A stretch of 64,000 nucleotides of DNA from Haemophilus influenzae (GCF_001457655.1 NZ_LN831035.1:930001-994000), one strand, 5' to 3'; counted from the stretch's first letter, positions 54,002 to 63,351 are shown. Made by a program: numbers and translations. The notes: generated from the sequence alone by a model not told the origin.

Positions 54002-55461
54002 TCTTTTCTAAAAGCATATTTGGCATTGGGGTCACGCTGTTTTACACTTTGTCTTTCAATAATACCTTGCTGAATAAAGGCATTTAAATACGCTCGGATC
54101 GAATTCTGATTGATTTTTGTATAGTCAACTAATTCTGACAATATCGCCGTACCATTTGTAAATAGATAAAGCAAAATGGCTTTTTGGGTGTCGTTGTAGT
54201 TTGTCCATTCTTTTTCAATCTGCAGCATAGTGGCTGTAGATACCGTTTTTTCATGTGCGGTAACACGGTTGCGCAATGTTAGATAAACATTGTTGTTTTG
54301 TTCTCTATATTCAGGCTTTGCCAATAATGATTTTTCCATTGACTCATAAATACGGGAAACGCCTTCATTAAGCTGACGGACATACCCAAGATCCTCTAAA
54401 ACTCGTGCTATACGTGGATTCCGAGCGAATCGTTCCGTTTTAATATTTTCAATGGTGACTTGAGCAGGGAGAGGGCCACTATTACTAATTTCAAGACGAT
54501 CGTCGAAATGTTTAATATAAATAACATTACCTTGAACATTGTAAGAACGATGACAAAGCGCATTTACAACACCTTCTAACCAAGCTTCTTCAGGATATTC
54601 CGGTACTTTGATAAATTTTCCCTGATTGACATCAAGAAAGTAATAATCCCTTAAAGAGGCTCTTAAAAAATAGGTCAGCTCCTCAATTAGCTTTGGAATA
54701 TTATTTTCAAAACGTTGGTCTTTTATCACATTATGCTCAGTACCGACTTTCGCTACTGTACCTTCATAACGAACATAGCGGACTGATGCTGAAGGAATGT
54801 AACGTTCCGGCATGGTAGAAAAGAGTAAAATGGCTGATTTTTTAAACTGATAACAACCTTCCTTTTTGGTTAATAAATTTCGCTTGTATAATAAATCTAA
54901 GATATTATCGGAGGTAAAATTAACTTTCTTTTTATATAGCTCTAATAATTCTTGATCTAAATCTTCTTCATTAAAATCAGGAACTATTTCATCTTCAAAT
55001 AGACGGATATTTTTATCATATTCAAGATTTTTGATTTGTTCTCTGGTGAGAGGGCCTCGATTACTATCTGCTACACGTAAGAACACATTTTCATTGTCTT
55101 TGCGACAATAAATACGCTCTAAATCTTGCTCTACGTGGAATAAGAAAACTAATTTTCCATCAACCAGAATTTCTTCCAGTCCAATCCGACAAGGCGGTGC
55201 AATAAAATCGAAAACCAATTTCCGATAATCATCTAATTTATCGCCAAGGCTATTCAAGTCTTGGATTTCGCCATTATCTGCCACACCAAAAGCCAAAACT
55301 CCGCCATCAGCATTGAGCATTCCAACTAATTCTTCAGCTATTTTAGTTGGCTTGATGTCTTTTTCTCCTAGTCCTTTGCGCTCAAAATATTGGTTTTCCG
55401 GCTGCATCTCTAAATAATTTTTTGTGATAATGCCGTTAATTTTAGAAAGCGGTTCTGTCAT
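53998..55461 (-). CDS. AlbA_2 (Schlafen-type) ATP-binding regulator in the hsd island
   Basis: A 487-residue protein of the COG2865 type. The N-terminal AlbA_2/Schlafen-like domain (about residues 20-150, FERKGLGEKDIKPTKIAEELVGMLNADGGVLAFGVADNGEI) is followed by a GHKL-like ATPase domain (about 285-395, EGVVNALCHRSYNVQG, RLEISNSGPLPAQVTIENI, GVSRIYESM). A C-terminal winged helix (about 430-480, TQKAILLYLFTNGTAILSELVDYTKINQNSIRAYL) completes it. Such genes are often embedded in type I systems and are presumed regulatory; the exact role is unknown. It is flanked on both sides by the same box array, which suggests that it binds them and controls itself and hsdS-hsdR. It is more AT-rich than hsdM and hsdR. 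Confidence 0.85.
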   Translation of the reverse strand: MTEPLSKINGIITKNYLEMQPENQYFERKGLGEKDIKPTKIAEELVGMLNADGGVLAFGVADNGEIQDLNSLGDKLDDYRKLVFDFIAPPCRIGLEEILVDGKLVFLFHVEQDLERIYCRKDNENVFLRVADSNRGPLTREQIKNLEYDKNIRLFEDEIVPDFNEEDLDQELLELYKKKVNFTSDNILDLLYKRNLLTKKEGCYQFKKSAILLFSTMPERYIPSASVRYVRYEGTVAKVGTEHNVIKDQRFENNIPKLIEELTYFLRASLRDYYFLDVNQGKFIKVPEYPEEAWLEGVVNALCHRSYNVQGNVIYIKHFDDRLEISNSGPLPAQVTIENIKTERFARNPRIARVLEDLGYVRQLNEGVSRIYESMEKSLLAKPEYREQNNNVYLTLRNRVTAHEKTVSTATMLQIEKEWTNYNDTQKAILLYLFTNGTAILSELVDYTKINQNSIRAYLNAFIQQGIIERQSVKQRDPNAKYAFRKD

Positions 55462-55469
55462 TATTATTC

Positions 55470-55575
55470 CTTGCTTATTTCATGCCAAATCTTGCTTAAA
55501 AGGTAAAATTCATTATTTTTCAATGTGTTATATATTTTGAATTTCCTTACTTAAGACCTATTAAAACTTGCTTAA
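55470..55575 (-). promoter_or_regulatory. Box array 2: four CTTGCTTA-type boxes upstream of the AlbA_2 gene
   Basis: Boxes begin at 55470, 55491, 55546 (CTTACTTAA) and 55567, the same 21-55-21 spacing as array 1. The nearest box ends a few bases before the ATG at 55461, so binding would block initiation directly. Confidence 0.65.
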
Positions 55576-55589
55576 TAGTTTGTTTTTTA

Positions 55590-57962
55590 TTAAGCCTCTA
55601 GAATTTCACTAATCAAGCCGTCAGCCTGTTTTTCTAACGCCAAAATATCTTGGGCAACTTCTGCAAGGCTGCGTAATGGTTTGTGGCGGTAGAAGTATTT
55701 GTTGAAGCTGATTTCATAGCCGATTTTTACGCTTTCCATATTCAGCCATGCTTCGCTGATGTGCGCTTGCACTTCGGCTTTGAAATAGTCGTGGATATTT
55801 TGTTTGAGCGGTATGGATTCGCTGTCGCGCAAGTCGCTGCTCGTTTCATATAGGATATATTCGCCTGCTTTGCCGGTGGCGTAATAGCCAAAGTCTGCCA
55901 GCTCGTCGGCTTGGCATTGGTAGCGTTGGCAAAGGGCGTCCAATTCGTTTGGTTTGAGCTTGAGTGTTTTGGCAATCACTTTGGCTGAATTTTCGTCGTA
56001 CCAACTTACGGCATTGAAAACGGCCTTTTTCTCTGTGGCAGAAAGGGGGATTTTTTCGGCTTTCAGACGGCATTCCACGGCTTGTTTGAATTGGTTGAAA
56101 TCGTCAAATTGTTGTTCGCCGAAATGTTCGAGCAAGGTTGATGCCGTCTGAAAAAGTGCGGCGGCTTTTTCCCAGGTTTTGACGTCCAGCAGCTTGGTCT
56201 TGTTTTTGTTGTTTAAGGCTATGCCCTGCGCTTCGCACCAAGCGGTAATTTCTTGCTCGGTTTGGGCTAAAAATCCGGCGTTGTAAATTTGTTCGCCATA
56301 TTGCCGATAAAGATATTGCATCGGCTCAAACAAAGCCTTGTCAAACCGTAAAGGCGAGATATTTTCGGCGGTAAATTGGGCAGAACGGCGATCCGGGCGT
56401 TCGATGGTGACTTTGTAATAGCCGAAATCTTGATTGTCAAAAATCTGCGAAGCCAGGCCGACTGCTTCATTTTGGCTGTCGGTTTCGCGCGCTTTGGCAG
56501 TGAAATCAAGATAGTTTTGGGTAATTTCGGCGATATGTTCAGGTACAAATTCGCAGTTTTTATCGCCAAGGTTTTTACGCAATTTGCGGAATAAGAGGCT
56601 GGCATCAATGAGCTGAACTTTGCCTTTGCGTGCTTCAGGTTTGTTGTTGGACAGCAACCAAATATAAGTGGTAATACCTGTGTTATAAAACAGGTTGTTA
56701 GGCAGCTGTACGATGGCTTCGAGCAAATCTTTTTCAATAATATGGCGACGAATGTTGCTTTCTCCTGAACCTGCATCGCCGGTAAACAGGCTTGAGCCGT
56801 TATGCACGGAGGCCACTCGGCTGCCGATTTTGTTGTCATTCGGCGATTTCATTTTGCTGACCATTTCCATTAGGAATAGCAGCTGTCCATCGCTGGAGCG
56901 TGGGGTAGCATCAAGGGTTTCTACATTGCCCCAGTAATCTGGTAAGGTAACTTTAAAGCGACTGTCGATAACCTCATTGCCGTCTTTGATATAGGCTTGA
57001 TCTTTGCTCCAGCTTTTGCCATATGGCGGGTTGGAAAGCATAAAGTCAAAGTGATTACCTTGGAAGCTATCTGTAGCAAGGGTTGAGCCGACTTTGATGT
57101 TTTCGGGATTATCACCTTTAATCATCATGTCAGATTTACAAATGGCATAGGTTTCATCATTGGTTTCTTTACCAAACAAAAAGATGGAACGCTCGCCTTG
57201 TGATTCAGATAGCGGATATTTTTGCTCAATAAAGTTTTGCGACTCGGTCAGCATGCCACCGCTGCCGCAAGCTGGGTCGTAAATCGTAATAATGGCCGGA
57301 ATTTGGTCTTTGAGCGGATCAAAGACTAAATGCGTCATCAGCTCGATCACTTCGCGTGGGGTAAAGTGTTCGCCAGCTTCTTCGTTATTTTCTTCGTTAA
57401 ATTTACGAATCAGTTCTTCAAATACATAGCCCATGCCCAGATTGGTCAGCGCTGGTAATTTGTTGCCCTCAGGGTCTTGTTGTTCTTTAGGGGTAAGATT
57501 GATATAGGGCGATACAAATTTTTCCAACACGCTCAGCAAAACATTTTTATGGGACATATGGCGGATTTGTTCACGCAGCTTGAAGCAGTTGATGATTTCA
57601 TGAATGTTGGTGCTGAAACCATCAAGATATTCTTCAAAATTGGCCAGCATATACTGCGGCGTATTGCTGGCGGTTTGATAGAGGGATTTTAATGTCCATT
57701 TTGAGGTGTTATAAAAAACATGACCGGTAATTTTTTTAAGGGGAAGGTCATCCAATTCGGTGAATGCCAATTCTTCTTTTTGAAAACGCATTTCTTCCAA
57801 TACGGCATCTTTGCTTGGCTCAAGTAAAGTATCCAAACGACGAAGCACAAACATCGGTAAAATCACATCACGATATTTACCGCGCACATACACATCGCGC
57901 AGACAATCGTCTGCAATACTCCAAATAAAAGAAACCAGTTTGTTATGAACAGAATGCTCCAT
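55590..57962 (-). CDS. hsdM: Type I restriction-modification methyltransferase HsdM
   Basis: A 790-residue N6-adenine methyltransferase. The N-terminal helical HsdM_N domain (about 1-150, FIWSIADDCLRDVYVRGKYRDVILPMFVLRRLD) is followed by the SAM-binding N6_Mtase domain with motif I DPACGSGGML (about 236) and catalytic motif IV NPPYGKSW (about 307). A long C-terminal region (about 500-790) exceeds the usual about 500-residue HsdM and ends LALEKQADGLISEILEA. I use the ATG at 57962 (MEHSVHNKL) with GGGA six bases upstream; a GTG four codons earlier is possible. It carries two exact 12-mer Neisseria uptake words. It is first gene of the island in transcription order. Confidence 0.94.
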   Translation of the reverse strand: MEHSVHNKLVSFIWSIADDCLRDVYVRGKYRDVILPMFVLRRLDTLLEPSKDAVLEEMRFQKEELAFTELDDLPLKKITGHVFYNTSKWTLKSLYQTASNTPQYMLANFEEYLDGFSTNIHEIINCFKLREQIRHMSHKNVLLSVLEKFVSPYINLTPKEQQDPEGNKLPALTNLGMGYVFEELIRKFNEENNEEAGEHFTPREVIELMTHLVFDPLKDQIPAIITIYDPACGSGGMLTESQNFIEQKYPLSESQGERSIFLFGKETNDETYAICKSDMMIKGDNPENIKVGSTLATDSFQGNHFDFMLSNPPYGKSWSKDQAYIKDGNEVIDSRFKVTLPDYWGNVETLDATPRSSDGQLLFLMEMVSKMKSPNDNKIGSRVASVHNGSSLFTGDAGSGESNIRRHIIEKDLLEAIVQLPNNLFYNTGITTYIWLLSNNKPEARKGKVQLIDASLLFRKLRKNLGDKNCEFVPEHIAEITQNYLDFTAKARETDSQNEAVGLASQIFDNQDFGYYKVTIERPDRRSAQFTAENISPLRFDKALFEPMQYLYRQYGEQIYNAGFLAQTEQEITAWCEAQGIALNNKNKTKLLDVKTWEKAAALFQTASTLLEHFGEQQFDDFNQFKQAVECRLKAEKIPLSATEKKAVFNAVSWYDENSAKVIAKTLKLKPNELDALCQRYQCQADELADFGYYATGKAGEYILYETSSDLRDSESIPLKQNIHDYFKAEVQAHISEAWLNMESVKIGYEISFNKYFYRHKPLRSLAEVAQDILALEKQADGLISEILEA
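56062..56073 (-). other. Neisseria DNA uptake sequence (exact 12-mer)
   Basis: TTCAGACGGCAT, the complement of ATGCCGTCTGAA, inside hsdM. With the copy at 56141-56152 it forms an inverted pair 67 bp apart. Confidence 0.9.
56141..56152 (+). other. Neisseria DNA uptake sequence (exact 12-mer)
   Basis: ATGCCGTCTGAA, exact. It is followed two bases later by AAGTGCGGC, one base from the Haemophilus core AAGTGCGGT. Confidence 0.9.
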
Positions 57963-58095
57963 ATTTGTTCCCACTTAATATTATGAAATTTTTTGGGTAT
58001 TGTTGCTTATTTTTAATGGGCATTCAATTTTTTCTTTTATTAAAGGAAGCTAATTGTTATTAGTTATGATTGTAGGATCTTATAGAGAAGAAAGC

Positions 58096-58140
58096 GTGCG
58101 GTAAAAAAGAAATATTTTTACCGCACTTTTGTATTTTATG
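58096..58140. terminator. USS-pair terminator of the NIF3 gene (right copy flanking the hsd island)
   Basis: GTGCGGT-AAAAAAGAAATATTTTT-ACCGCAC with following TTTTGTATTTTATG. It duplicates the ffh terminator at 49241-49286. Its right end overlaps the last codons of the NIF3 gene. Confidence 0.8.
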
Positions 58141-58891
58141 CTGGATTATCTATATCTTTAAATTCTACGTCAAAGCCATATTCTTTCGCCAACCATTCGC
58201 CTAATGCCTTGATGCCATAGCGTTCTGTTGCGTGATGACCTGCAGAGAAGAAATGCAATCCTTGCTCACGGGCAGAATGGATTGTTTGTTCTGACACTTC
58301 CCCTGTAATAAATGCGTCGCAGCCTTGTTCTGCAGCAAGATCAATATAACCTTGTCCGCCACCAGTGCAGATGCCAATTTTTCGGATTAAGTGCGGTCCG
58401 TTTTCAATGCAAATTAACGGTTTTCGATTTAACACTTTTTCTATTTTTTCTGCAAAGTCTTTACCTGTCATCGGTTCTTTTAATTCGCCCCAAACAGGAA
58501 TACTCACAGTGCCTTTTTCTAATGGTTGTAAATTTTCAATGTCGAGCAGTTTGGCTAATTGTGCATTGTTACCTAATTCTGGGTGCACATCTAATGGCAA
58601 ATGATAGCCATATAAATTAATGTCGTTCACTAAAAGGGCTTTAATTCGCTTGCCTTTCATTCCTCGGATACAAGGGGTTTCACTTTTCCAAAAATAGCCA
58701 TGATGAACTAAAATAGCATCAGCATTTTGGCTGATTGCGTAATCAATTAAAGCCTGACTCGCCGTTACGCCAGTAATGATTTTTTTGATTTCTGTTTTAC
58801 CTTCGACTTGTAAGCCGTTGGGTGCATAGTCATTGATTTTATCAGAAGAAAGTTTTTGATTAATGAGTTGTTCAAGTTCGAGATTATTCAT
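58136..58891 (-). CDS. NIF3-family metal-binding protein (GTP cyclohydrolase 1 type 2 homologue)
   Basis: A 251-residue NIF3/YbgI family protein. Metal ligands are expected in ADAILVHHGYFWKSE (HH pair, about residue 63) and in FFSAGHHATERYGIKALGEWL near the C-terminus. Other conserved stretches are NDYAPNGLQVEG and GICTGGGQGYIDLAAEQGCDAFITGE. Members form hexameric rings. The biological function is not settled. I start at the ATG at 58891 (MNNLELEQLI), which matches family length; the upstream 28 codons of open frame are not homologous. In strain Rd, from memory, this gene lies next to ffh, so the hsd island separates them here. Confidence 0.92.
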   Translation of the reverse strand: MNNLELEQLINQKLSSDKINDYAPNGLQVEGKTEIKKIITGVTASQALIDYAISQNADAILVHHGYFWKSETPCIRGMKGKRIKALLVNDINLYGYHLPLDVHPELGNNAQLAKLLDIENLQPLEKGTVSIPVWGELKEPMTGKDFAEKIEKVLNRKPLICIENGPHLIRKIGICTGGGQGYIDLAAEQGCDAFITGEVSEQTIHSAREQGLHFFSAGHHATERYGIKALGEWLAKEYGFDVEFKDIDNPA

Positions 58892-59079
58892 AATGGATCG
58901 TTGATTGGAAAAAGTCGGGATATGGTACAAAATTCCCAAAAAAATGGCTAGTGCGAAAGGAGTGGGGGAATGCACTAGCCAAGTTTCATTACTATTAAAT
59001 TACTATCTAGTATCTAAAACAGAATTCATTATATATATAAATTTATAGCGATCAAGGGGAAATAAGAAATTTTTTATTT

Positions 59080-59120
59080 AAAGTGCGGTTTAAATTCCTT
59101 GTGTTTTTTACCGCACTTTT
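59080..59120. repeat. Inverted USS pair upstream of htpG
   Basis: AAAGTGCGGT and ACCGCACTTTT with a 21-base loop. It lies upstream of htpG and of the NIF3 gene, so it is not an obvious terminator for either. Confidence 0.7.
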
Positions 59121-59134
59121 CCTCTTAAATTTCC

Positions 59135-59164
59135 CTTGAAATCTTTCTTTTTATTCTTATATCT
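59135..59164 (+). promoter_or_regulatory. Candidate sigma32 heat-shock promoter of htpG
   Basis: CTTGAAA (59135-59141), a 14-bp spacer and CTTATATCT, compared with the sigma32 consensus CTTGAAA and CCCCATNT. The -35 is exact and the -10 is weak. Confidence 0.5.
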
Positions 59165-59201
59165 GTGACGTTCAATTTTTATCTTTATGAAGGAAAAAAT
59201 T

Positions 59202-61082
59202 ATGTCACAAAATCAAGAAACTCGCGGCTTCCAATCTGAAGTCAAACAACTACTCCAATTAATGATTCATTCTTTGTACTCTAACAAAGAAATTTTCTTA
59301 CGTGAATTGATTTCTAATGCTTCTGATGCGGCAGATAAATTACGCTTTAAAGCACTTTCCAACCCTGCTTTATATGAAGGCGATGGCGACTTGCGTGTGC
59401 GTGTTAGCTTTGATGCGGATAAAGGCACTATCACAATTAGCGATAACGGCATTGGTATGACTCGTGAGCAAGTCATCGATCATTTGGGGACGATTGCAAA
59501 ATCAGGAACAAAAGAATTTTTAACCGCACTTGGCCAAGATCAAGCAAAAAATAGCCAGCTTATTGGGCAGTTTGGTGTGGGTTTTTATTCTGCTTTTATT
59601 GTGGCAGATAAAGTGACTGTAAAAACTAGAGCGGCTGGCGAAGAGGCGGATAAAGCTGTGCTTTGGGAATCTGCGGGCGAAGGCGAATATTCTGTGGCGG
59701 ATATTGAGAAAAAATCTCGTGGTACAGATGTGATTTTACATTTACGTGAAGATGAAAAAGAATTTTTAAATGAATGGCGTTTGCGTGAAATTATTGGTAA
59801 ATATTCTGACCATATTGGCTTGCCAGTGGAAATGCTGACGAAAGAATACGATGATGAGGGCAAAGAGTGCGGCGAAAAATGGGAAAAAATCAATAAATCT
59901 GATGCCCTTTGGACGCGTTCTAAAAATGATGTTTCCGATGAGGAATACAAAGCGTTTTACAAACACTTAAGCCATGATTTTGTTGATCCTGTGACTTGGG
60001 CGCATAACAAAGTGGAAGGAAATCAAGCATATACTAGTTTGCTTTATGTACCAGCTAAAGCACCTTGGGATTTATTTAATCGCGAACATAAACACGGCTT
60101 AAAACTTTATGTTCAACGTGTATTTATTATGGATGATGCTGAGCAATTTATGCCGAATTATCTACGTTTTATGCGTGGTTTAATCGATAGTAATGACTTG
60201 CCATTAAATGTATCTCGTGAAATTTTACAGGATAACAAAATTACGGCTGCACTACGCAAAGCATTAACTAAGCGTTCATTACAAATGCTAGAAAAATTAG
60301 CAAAAGATGATGCAGAAAAATATCTTAAATTCTGGAAAGAGTTTGGTTTAGTCTTAAAAGAAGGCCCTGCAGAAGATTTTGCTAACAAAGAAACTATCGC
60401 AAAGTTATTGCGTTTTGCTTCGACACATAATGATGGTAGTGAGCAAACTGTCTCTTTAGAAGATTACATCTTGCGTATGAAAGAGGGGCAAAAAGCTATC
60501 TATTACATTACAGCGGATAGTTATGTTGCAGCGAAAAATAGCCCACACTTGGAATTATTCAATAAAAAAGGCATTGAGGTTTTATTACTTTCCGATCGTA
60601 TTGATGAATGGATGTTAAGCTATTTAACTGAATTTGACGGTAAACAATTACAAAGTATCACGAAAGCAGATTTGGATTTAGGCGATTTAGCGGATAAAGA
60701 ATCTGAAACACAAAAACAACAAGATAAAGCCTTTGGTAGTTTTATTGAGCGTGTGAAAAACTTGCTTGGCGAACGTGTGAAAACGGTGCGTTTAACTCAC
60801 AATTTAACGGATACACCAGCGGTGGTTTCTACGGATAACGATCAAATGACGACCCAAATGGCGAAATTGTTTGCAGCCGCAGGGCAACCTGTACCAGAAG
60901 TAAAATACACATTTGAACTGAATCCAGAACACTATTTAGTGAAAAAAGTGGCTGATATTGCAGATGAAACTGAATTTGCTGATTGGGTGGAACTGTTGCT
61001 TGAACAAGCTATGTTAGCAGAGCGCGGATCTTTGGAAAATCCAGCTGCGTTTATTAAACGTATCAATAAGTTGTTAGGTTAA
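59202..61082 (+). CDS. htpG: Chaperone HtpG (Hsp90 family)
   Basis: A 626-residue ATP-dependent chaperone. The N-terminal GHKL ATPase contains [15 protein letters not shown] (catalytic Glu and Asn), SDNGIGMT (about 82-89), and [11 protein letters not shown]. The middle domain has [13 protein letters not shown] with the gamma-phosphate-sensing Arg. The C-terminal dimerisation domain runs from about 510. I start at the ATG at 59202 ([13 protein letters not shown]) with AAGGA at 59190-59194 upstream; the in-frame ATG at 59187 overlaps that SD. It is likely heat-inducible. Confidence 0.97.
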   Translation: MSQNQETRGFQSEVKQLLQLMIHSLYSNKEIFLRELISNASDAADKLRFKALSNPALYEGDGDLRVRVSFDADKGTITISDNGIGMTREQVIDHLGTIAKSGTKEFLTALGQDQAKNSQLIGQFGVGFYSAFIVADKVTVKTRAAGEEADKAVLWESAGEGEYSVADIEKKSRGTDVILHLREDEKEFLNEWRLREIIGKYSDHIGLPVEMLTKEYDDEGKECGEKWEKINKSDALWTRSKNDVSDEEYKAFYKHLSHDFVDPVTWAHNKVEGNQAYTSLLYVPAKAPWDLFNREHKHGLKLYVQRVFIMDDAEQFMPNYLRFMRGLIDSNDLPLNVSREILQDNKITAALRKALTKRSLQMLEKLAKDDAEKYLKFWKEFGLVLKEGPAEDFANKETIAKLLRFASTHNDGSEQTVSLEDYILRMKEGQKAIYYITADSYVAAKNSPHLELFNKKGIEVLLLSDRIDEWMLSYLTEFDGKQLQSITKADLDLGDLADKESETQKQQDKAFGSFIERVKNLLGERVKTVRLTHNLTDTPAVVSTDNDQMTTQMAKLFAAAGQPVPEVKYTFELNPEHYLVKKVADIADETEFADWVELLLEQAMLAERGSLENPAAFIKRINKLLG

Positions 61083-61111
61083 TTCATTTGAGATGAAGTA
61101 GTATAAGGGTT

Positions 61112-61150
61112 AAAATCCTCAGTCTGATTAGATTGAGGATTTTTCTTTTT
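61112..61150 (+). terminator. Terminator of htpG
   Basis: AAAATCCTCA / TGAGGATTTT stem extended by partial pairing, with TTTTTCTTTTT tail. It lies just ahead of the next gene. Confidence 0.8.
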
Positions 61151-61160
61151 TAGGTGAAAT

Positions 61161-61505
61161 ATGATTACAGTTTACGGCATTAAAAATTGCGATACAGTGA
61201 AGAAAGCGTTGAAATGGCTGGCGGATCACAATATCGAACACAAACTTCACGACTACCGTGTTGATGGGTTAGATTTGAATTTTTTAACCCAAGCGGAAAC
61301 TCAATTTGGCTGGGATGTGTTAGTGAATAAACGCAGTACAACTTGGCGTAATTTGGATGAGCAAGTTAAAAATTCCCTTGATAAAACCACCGCACTTTCC
61401 GTGTTGGCTGAGAATCCAACTTTAATTAAACGCCCAATTATTTTACAAGATGAAAAGGCATTAATTGGCTTTAATGAAAAGGAATATCAGGCTGTTTTTG
61501 CTTAA
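61161..61505 (+). CDS. ArsC/Spx-family protein (YffB-like)
   Basis: A 114-residue thioredoxin-fold protein of the ArsC family, close to E. coli YffB. The single active-site-type cysteine is in YGIKNCDTVKKALKWL (residue 10). The WDVLVNKRSTTWRNL segment is typical of YffB rather than of arsenate reductases. The C-terminal PTLIKRPIILQDEKALIGFNEKEY carries the Arg-Pro pair that contacts the active site. Function is probably glutathione-dependent reduction but not established. yffB next to dapE is conserved with E. coli. dapE begins 27 bp downstream, so the two are cotranscribed. Confidence 0.9.
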   Translation: MITVYGIKNCDTVKKALKWLADHNIEHKLHDYRVDGLDLNFLTQAETQFGWDVLVNKRSTTWRNLDEQVKNSLDKTTALSVLAENPTLIKRPIILQDEKALIGFNEKEYQAVFA

Positions 61506-61532
61506 AGTGCGGTTATTTTCTTAGGAGTTTTT

Positions 61533-62666
61533 ATGAGAGAAAAAGTGGTTTCGTTGGCACAAGATTTAATTCGTCGCCCGTCTATTAGCCCGAATGACGA
61601 AGGCTGTCAGCAAATTATTGCCGAACGTTTAGAAAAGCTAGGTTTTCAAATTGAATGGATGCCTTTTAATGACACGTTGAATTTGTGGGCAAAACACGGA
61701 ACGAGCGAGCCAGTTATTGCTTTTGCAGGTCATACGGATGTTGTGCCTACTGGCGATGAAAATCAATGGTCGTCTCCGCCGTTTTCTGCGGAGATTATTG
61801 ATGGCATGCTTTATGGGCGTGGTGCGGCGGATATGAAAGGCTCCCTTGCAGCAATGATTGTGGCGGCAGAAGAATACGTAAAAGCAAATCCTAATCATAA
61901 AGGCACCATTGCATTATTGATTACCTCTGATGAAGAGGCTGCCGCAAAAGATGGAACTATACGCGTGGTTGAGACGTTAATGGCGCGTGATGAAAAAATT
62001 ACTTATTGTATGGTTGGAGAGCCATCGAGTGCTAAAAACTTAGGCGATGTTGTCAAAAATGGTCGCCGCGGCTCAATTACAGGAAATCTCTATATTAAAG
62101 GTATTCAAGGACACGTAGCCTATCCGCATTTAGCTGAAAACCCAATCCATAAAGCAGCCCCATTCTTGCAAGAATTAACGACTTACCAATGGGATAAAGG
62201 CAATGAATTTTTCCCGCCAACAATCCTACAAATTGCTAACATTCACGCGGGTACGGGAAGTAATAATGTAATTCCTGCTGAATTATATATTCAGTTTAAT
62301 TTGCGTTATTGCACAGAAGTCACGGATGAAATCATTAAGCAAAAAGTCGCTGAAATGCTAGAAAAACACAATTTGAAATATCGTATTGAATGGAATTTAT
62401 CAGGCAAACCCTTTTTAACAAAACCAGGTAAATTATTAGATTCGATAACCTCCGCTATTGAGGAAACCATAGGCATAACGCCAAAGGCTGAAACAGGTGG
62501 TGGCACGTCAGACGGTCGTTTTATTGCATTGATGGGCGCAGAAGTAGTGGAATTTGGTCCGTTAAATTCAACCATTCATAAAGTCAATGAATGTGTCAGT
62601 ATAGAAGATCTTGGCAAGTGCGGTGAAATTTATCACAAAATGTTAGTGAATTTATTGGATAGCTAA
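61533..62666 (+). CDS. dapE: Succinyl-diaminopimelate desuccinylase
   Basis: A 377-residue M20-family dizinc enzyme that makes L,L-diaminopimelate for lysine and peptidoglycan. Metal ligands are His67 in [11 protein letters not shown], Asp100 in [14 protein letters not shown], Glu134/135 in [10 protein letters not shown], Glu163 in GEPSS and His349 in STIHKVNE. Substrate-binding [17 protein letters not shown] lies in the dimerisation domain. The length matches the well-studied H. influenzae DapE. The next gene starts one base after its stop. Confidence 0.97.
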   Translation: MREKVVSLAQDLIRRPSISPNDEGCQQIIAERLEKLGFQIEWMPFNDTLNLWAKHGTSEPVIAFAGHTDVVPTGDENQWSSPPFSAEIIDGMLYGRGAADMKGSLAAMIVAAEEYVKANPNHKGTIALLITSDEEAAAKDGTIRVVETLMARDEKITYCMVGEPSSAKNLGDVVKNGRRGSITGNLYIKGIQGHVAYPHLAENPIHKAAPFLQELTTYQWDKGNEFFPPTILQIANIHAGTGSNNVIPAELYIQFNLRYCTEVTDEIIKQKVAEMLEKHNLKYRIEWNLSGKPFLTKPGKLLDSITSAIEETIGITPKAETGGGTSDGRFIALMGAEVVEFGPLNSTIHKVNECVSIEDLGKCGEIYHKMLVNLLDS

Positions 62667-62667
62667 A

Positions 62668-63348
62668 ATGAAATTAACCCTAGAAATGCTTACAGGAAAG
62701 TCTCGTGAGCATTTAGTCAATTTACCCACAACTCATTCATCAAATCATTTTTTGCAAACACAAGCTATGCAAGCATTTCAAGCTTTGCAACAAAGTGCGG
62801 CAAAAAATGGCTTTAATTTACAGCCTGCGAGCAGTTTTCGTGATTTTGAACGCCAAAAACTTATTTGGAACAGTAAATTTAAGGGCGAGCGAAAAGTACA
62901 CGATGATGCAGGAAAGGCATTAGATTTGAACCAATTAGATGACTGGCAAAAATGTCAGGCGATTTTACGTTGGTCTGCATTGCCGGGGGCGAGCCGTCAT
63001 CATTGGGGAACGGAAGTGGATATTTTTGATCCTGATCTTTTGCCACAAGGGCAATCTTTACAACTGGAGCCTTGGGAATATGAAAAAGGCGGCTACTTCT
63101 TTGAATTGAGTGAATTTCTTGCCGAAAATTTACCGCACTTTGATTTTGCTTTGCCTTTTATGAATATGCAGTCCAATAAGAAAGTGGGGCGGGAGCCTTG
63201 GCATATCAGTTATTTGCCGTTAGCTGAATTGGCAAGCCAGCAATTTTCTCCAGAGATTTTGCAACAGGCGTGGAAAGGGGAAAATATTTTAGGCGCAGAC
63301 TGTTTAATATCACATCTTGAACAAATTTTTTCCGAATATATTGTTTAA
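62668..63348 (+). CDS. M15-family D-alanyl-D-alanine carboxypeptidase-like protein
   Basis: A 226-residue zinc peptidase of the VanY/M15B type. The SxHxxG-type zinc motif SRHHWGTEVDIFD (about residues 109-121) and the later zinc histidine in EPWHISY (about 172-178) are present. The substrate arginine region QPASSFRDFERQKLIWNSKF is also typical. No signal peptide or membrane segment is seen, so it would act in the cytoplasm (perhaps on recycled muropeptides) unless exported by another route. Its start lies one base after the dapE stop, which suggests translational coupling with the diaminopimelate gene. Confidence 0.83.
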   Translation: MKLTLEMLTGKSREHLVNLPTTHSSNHFLQTQAMQAFQALQQSAAKNGFNLQPASSFRDFERQKLIWNSKFKGERKVHDDAGKALDLNQLDDWQKCQAILRWSALPGASRHHWGTEVDIFDPDLLPQGQSLQLEPWEYEKGGYFFELSEFLAENLPHFDFALPFMNMQSNKKVGREPWHISYLPLAELASQQFSPEILQQAWKGENILGADCLISHLEQIFSEYIV

Positions 63349-63351
63349 AAA

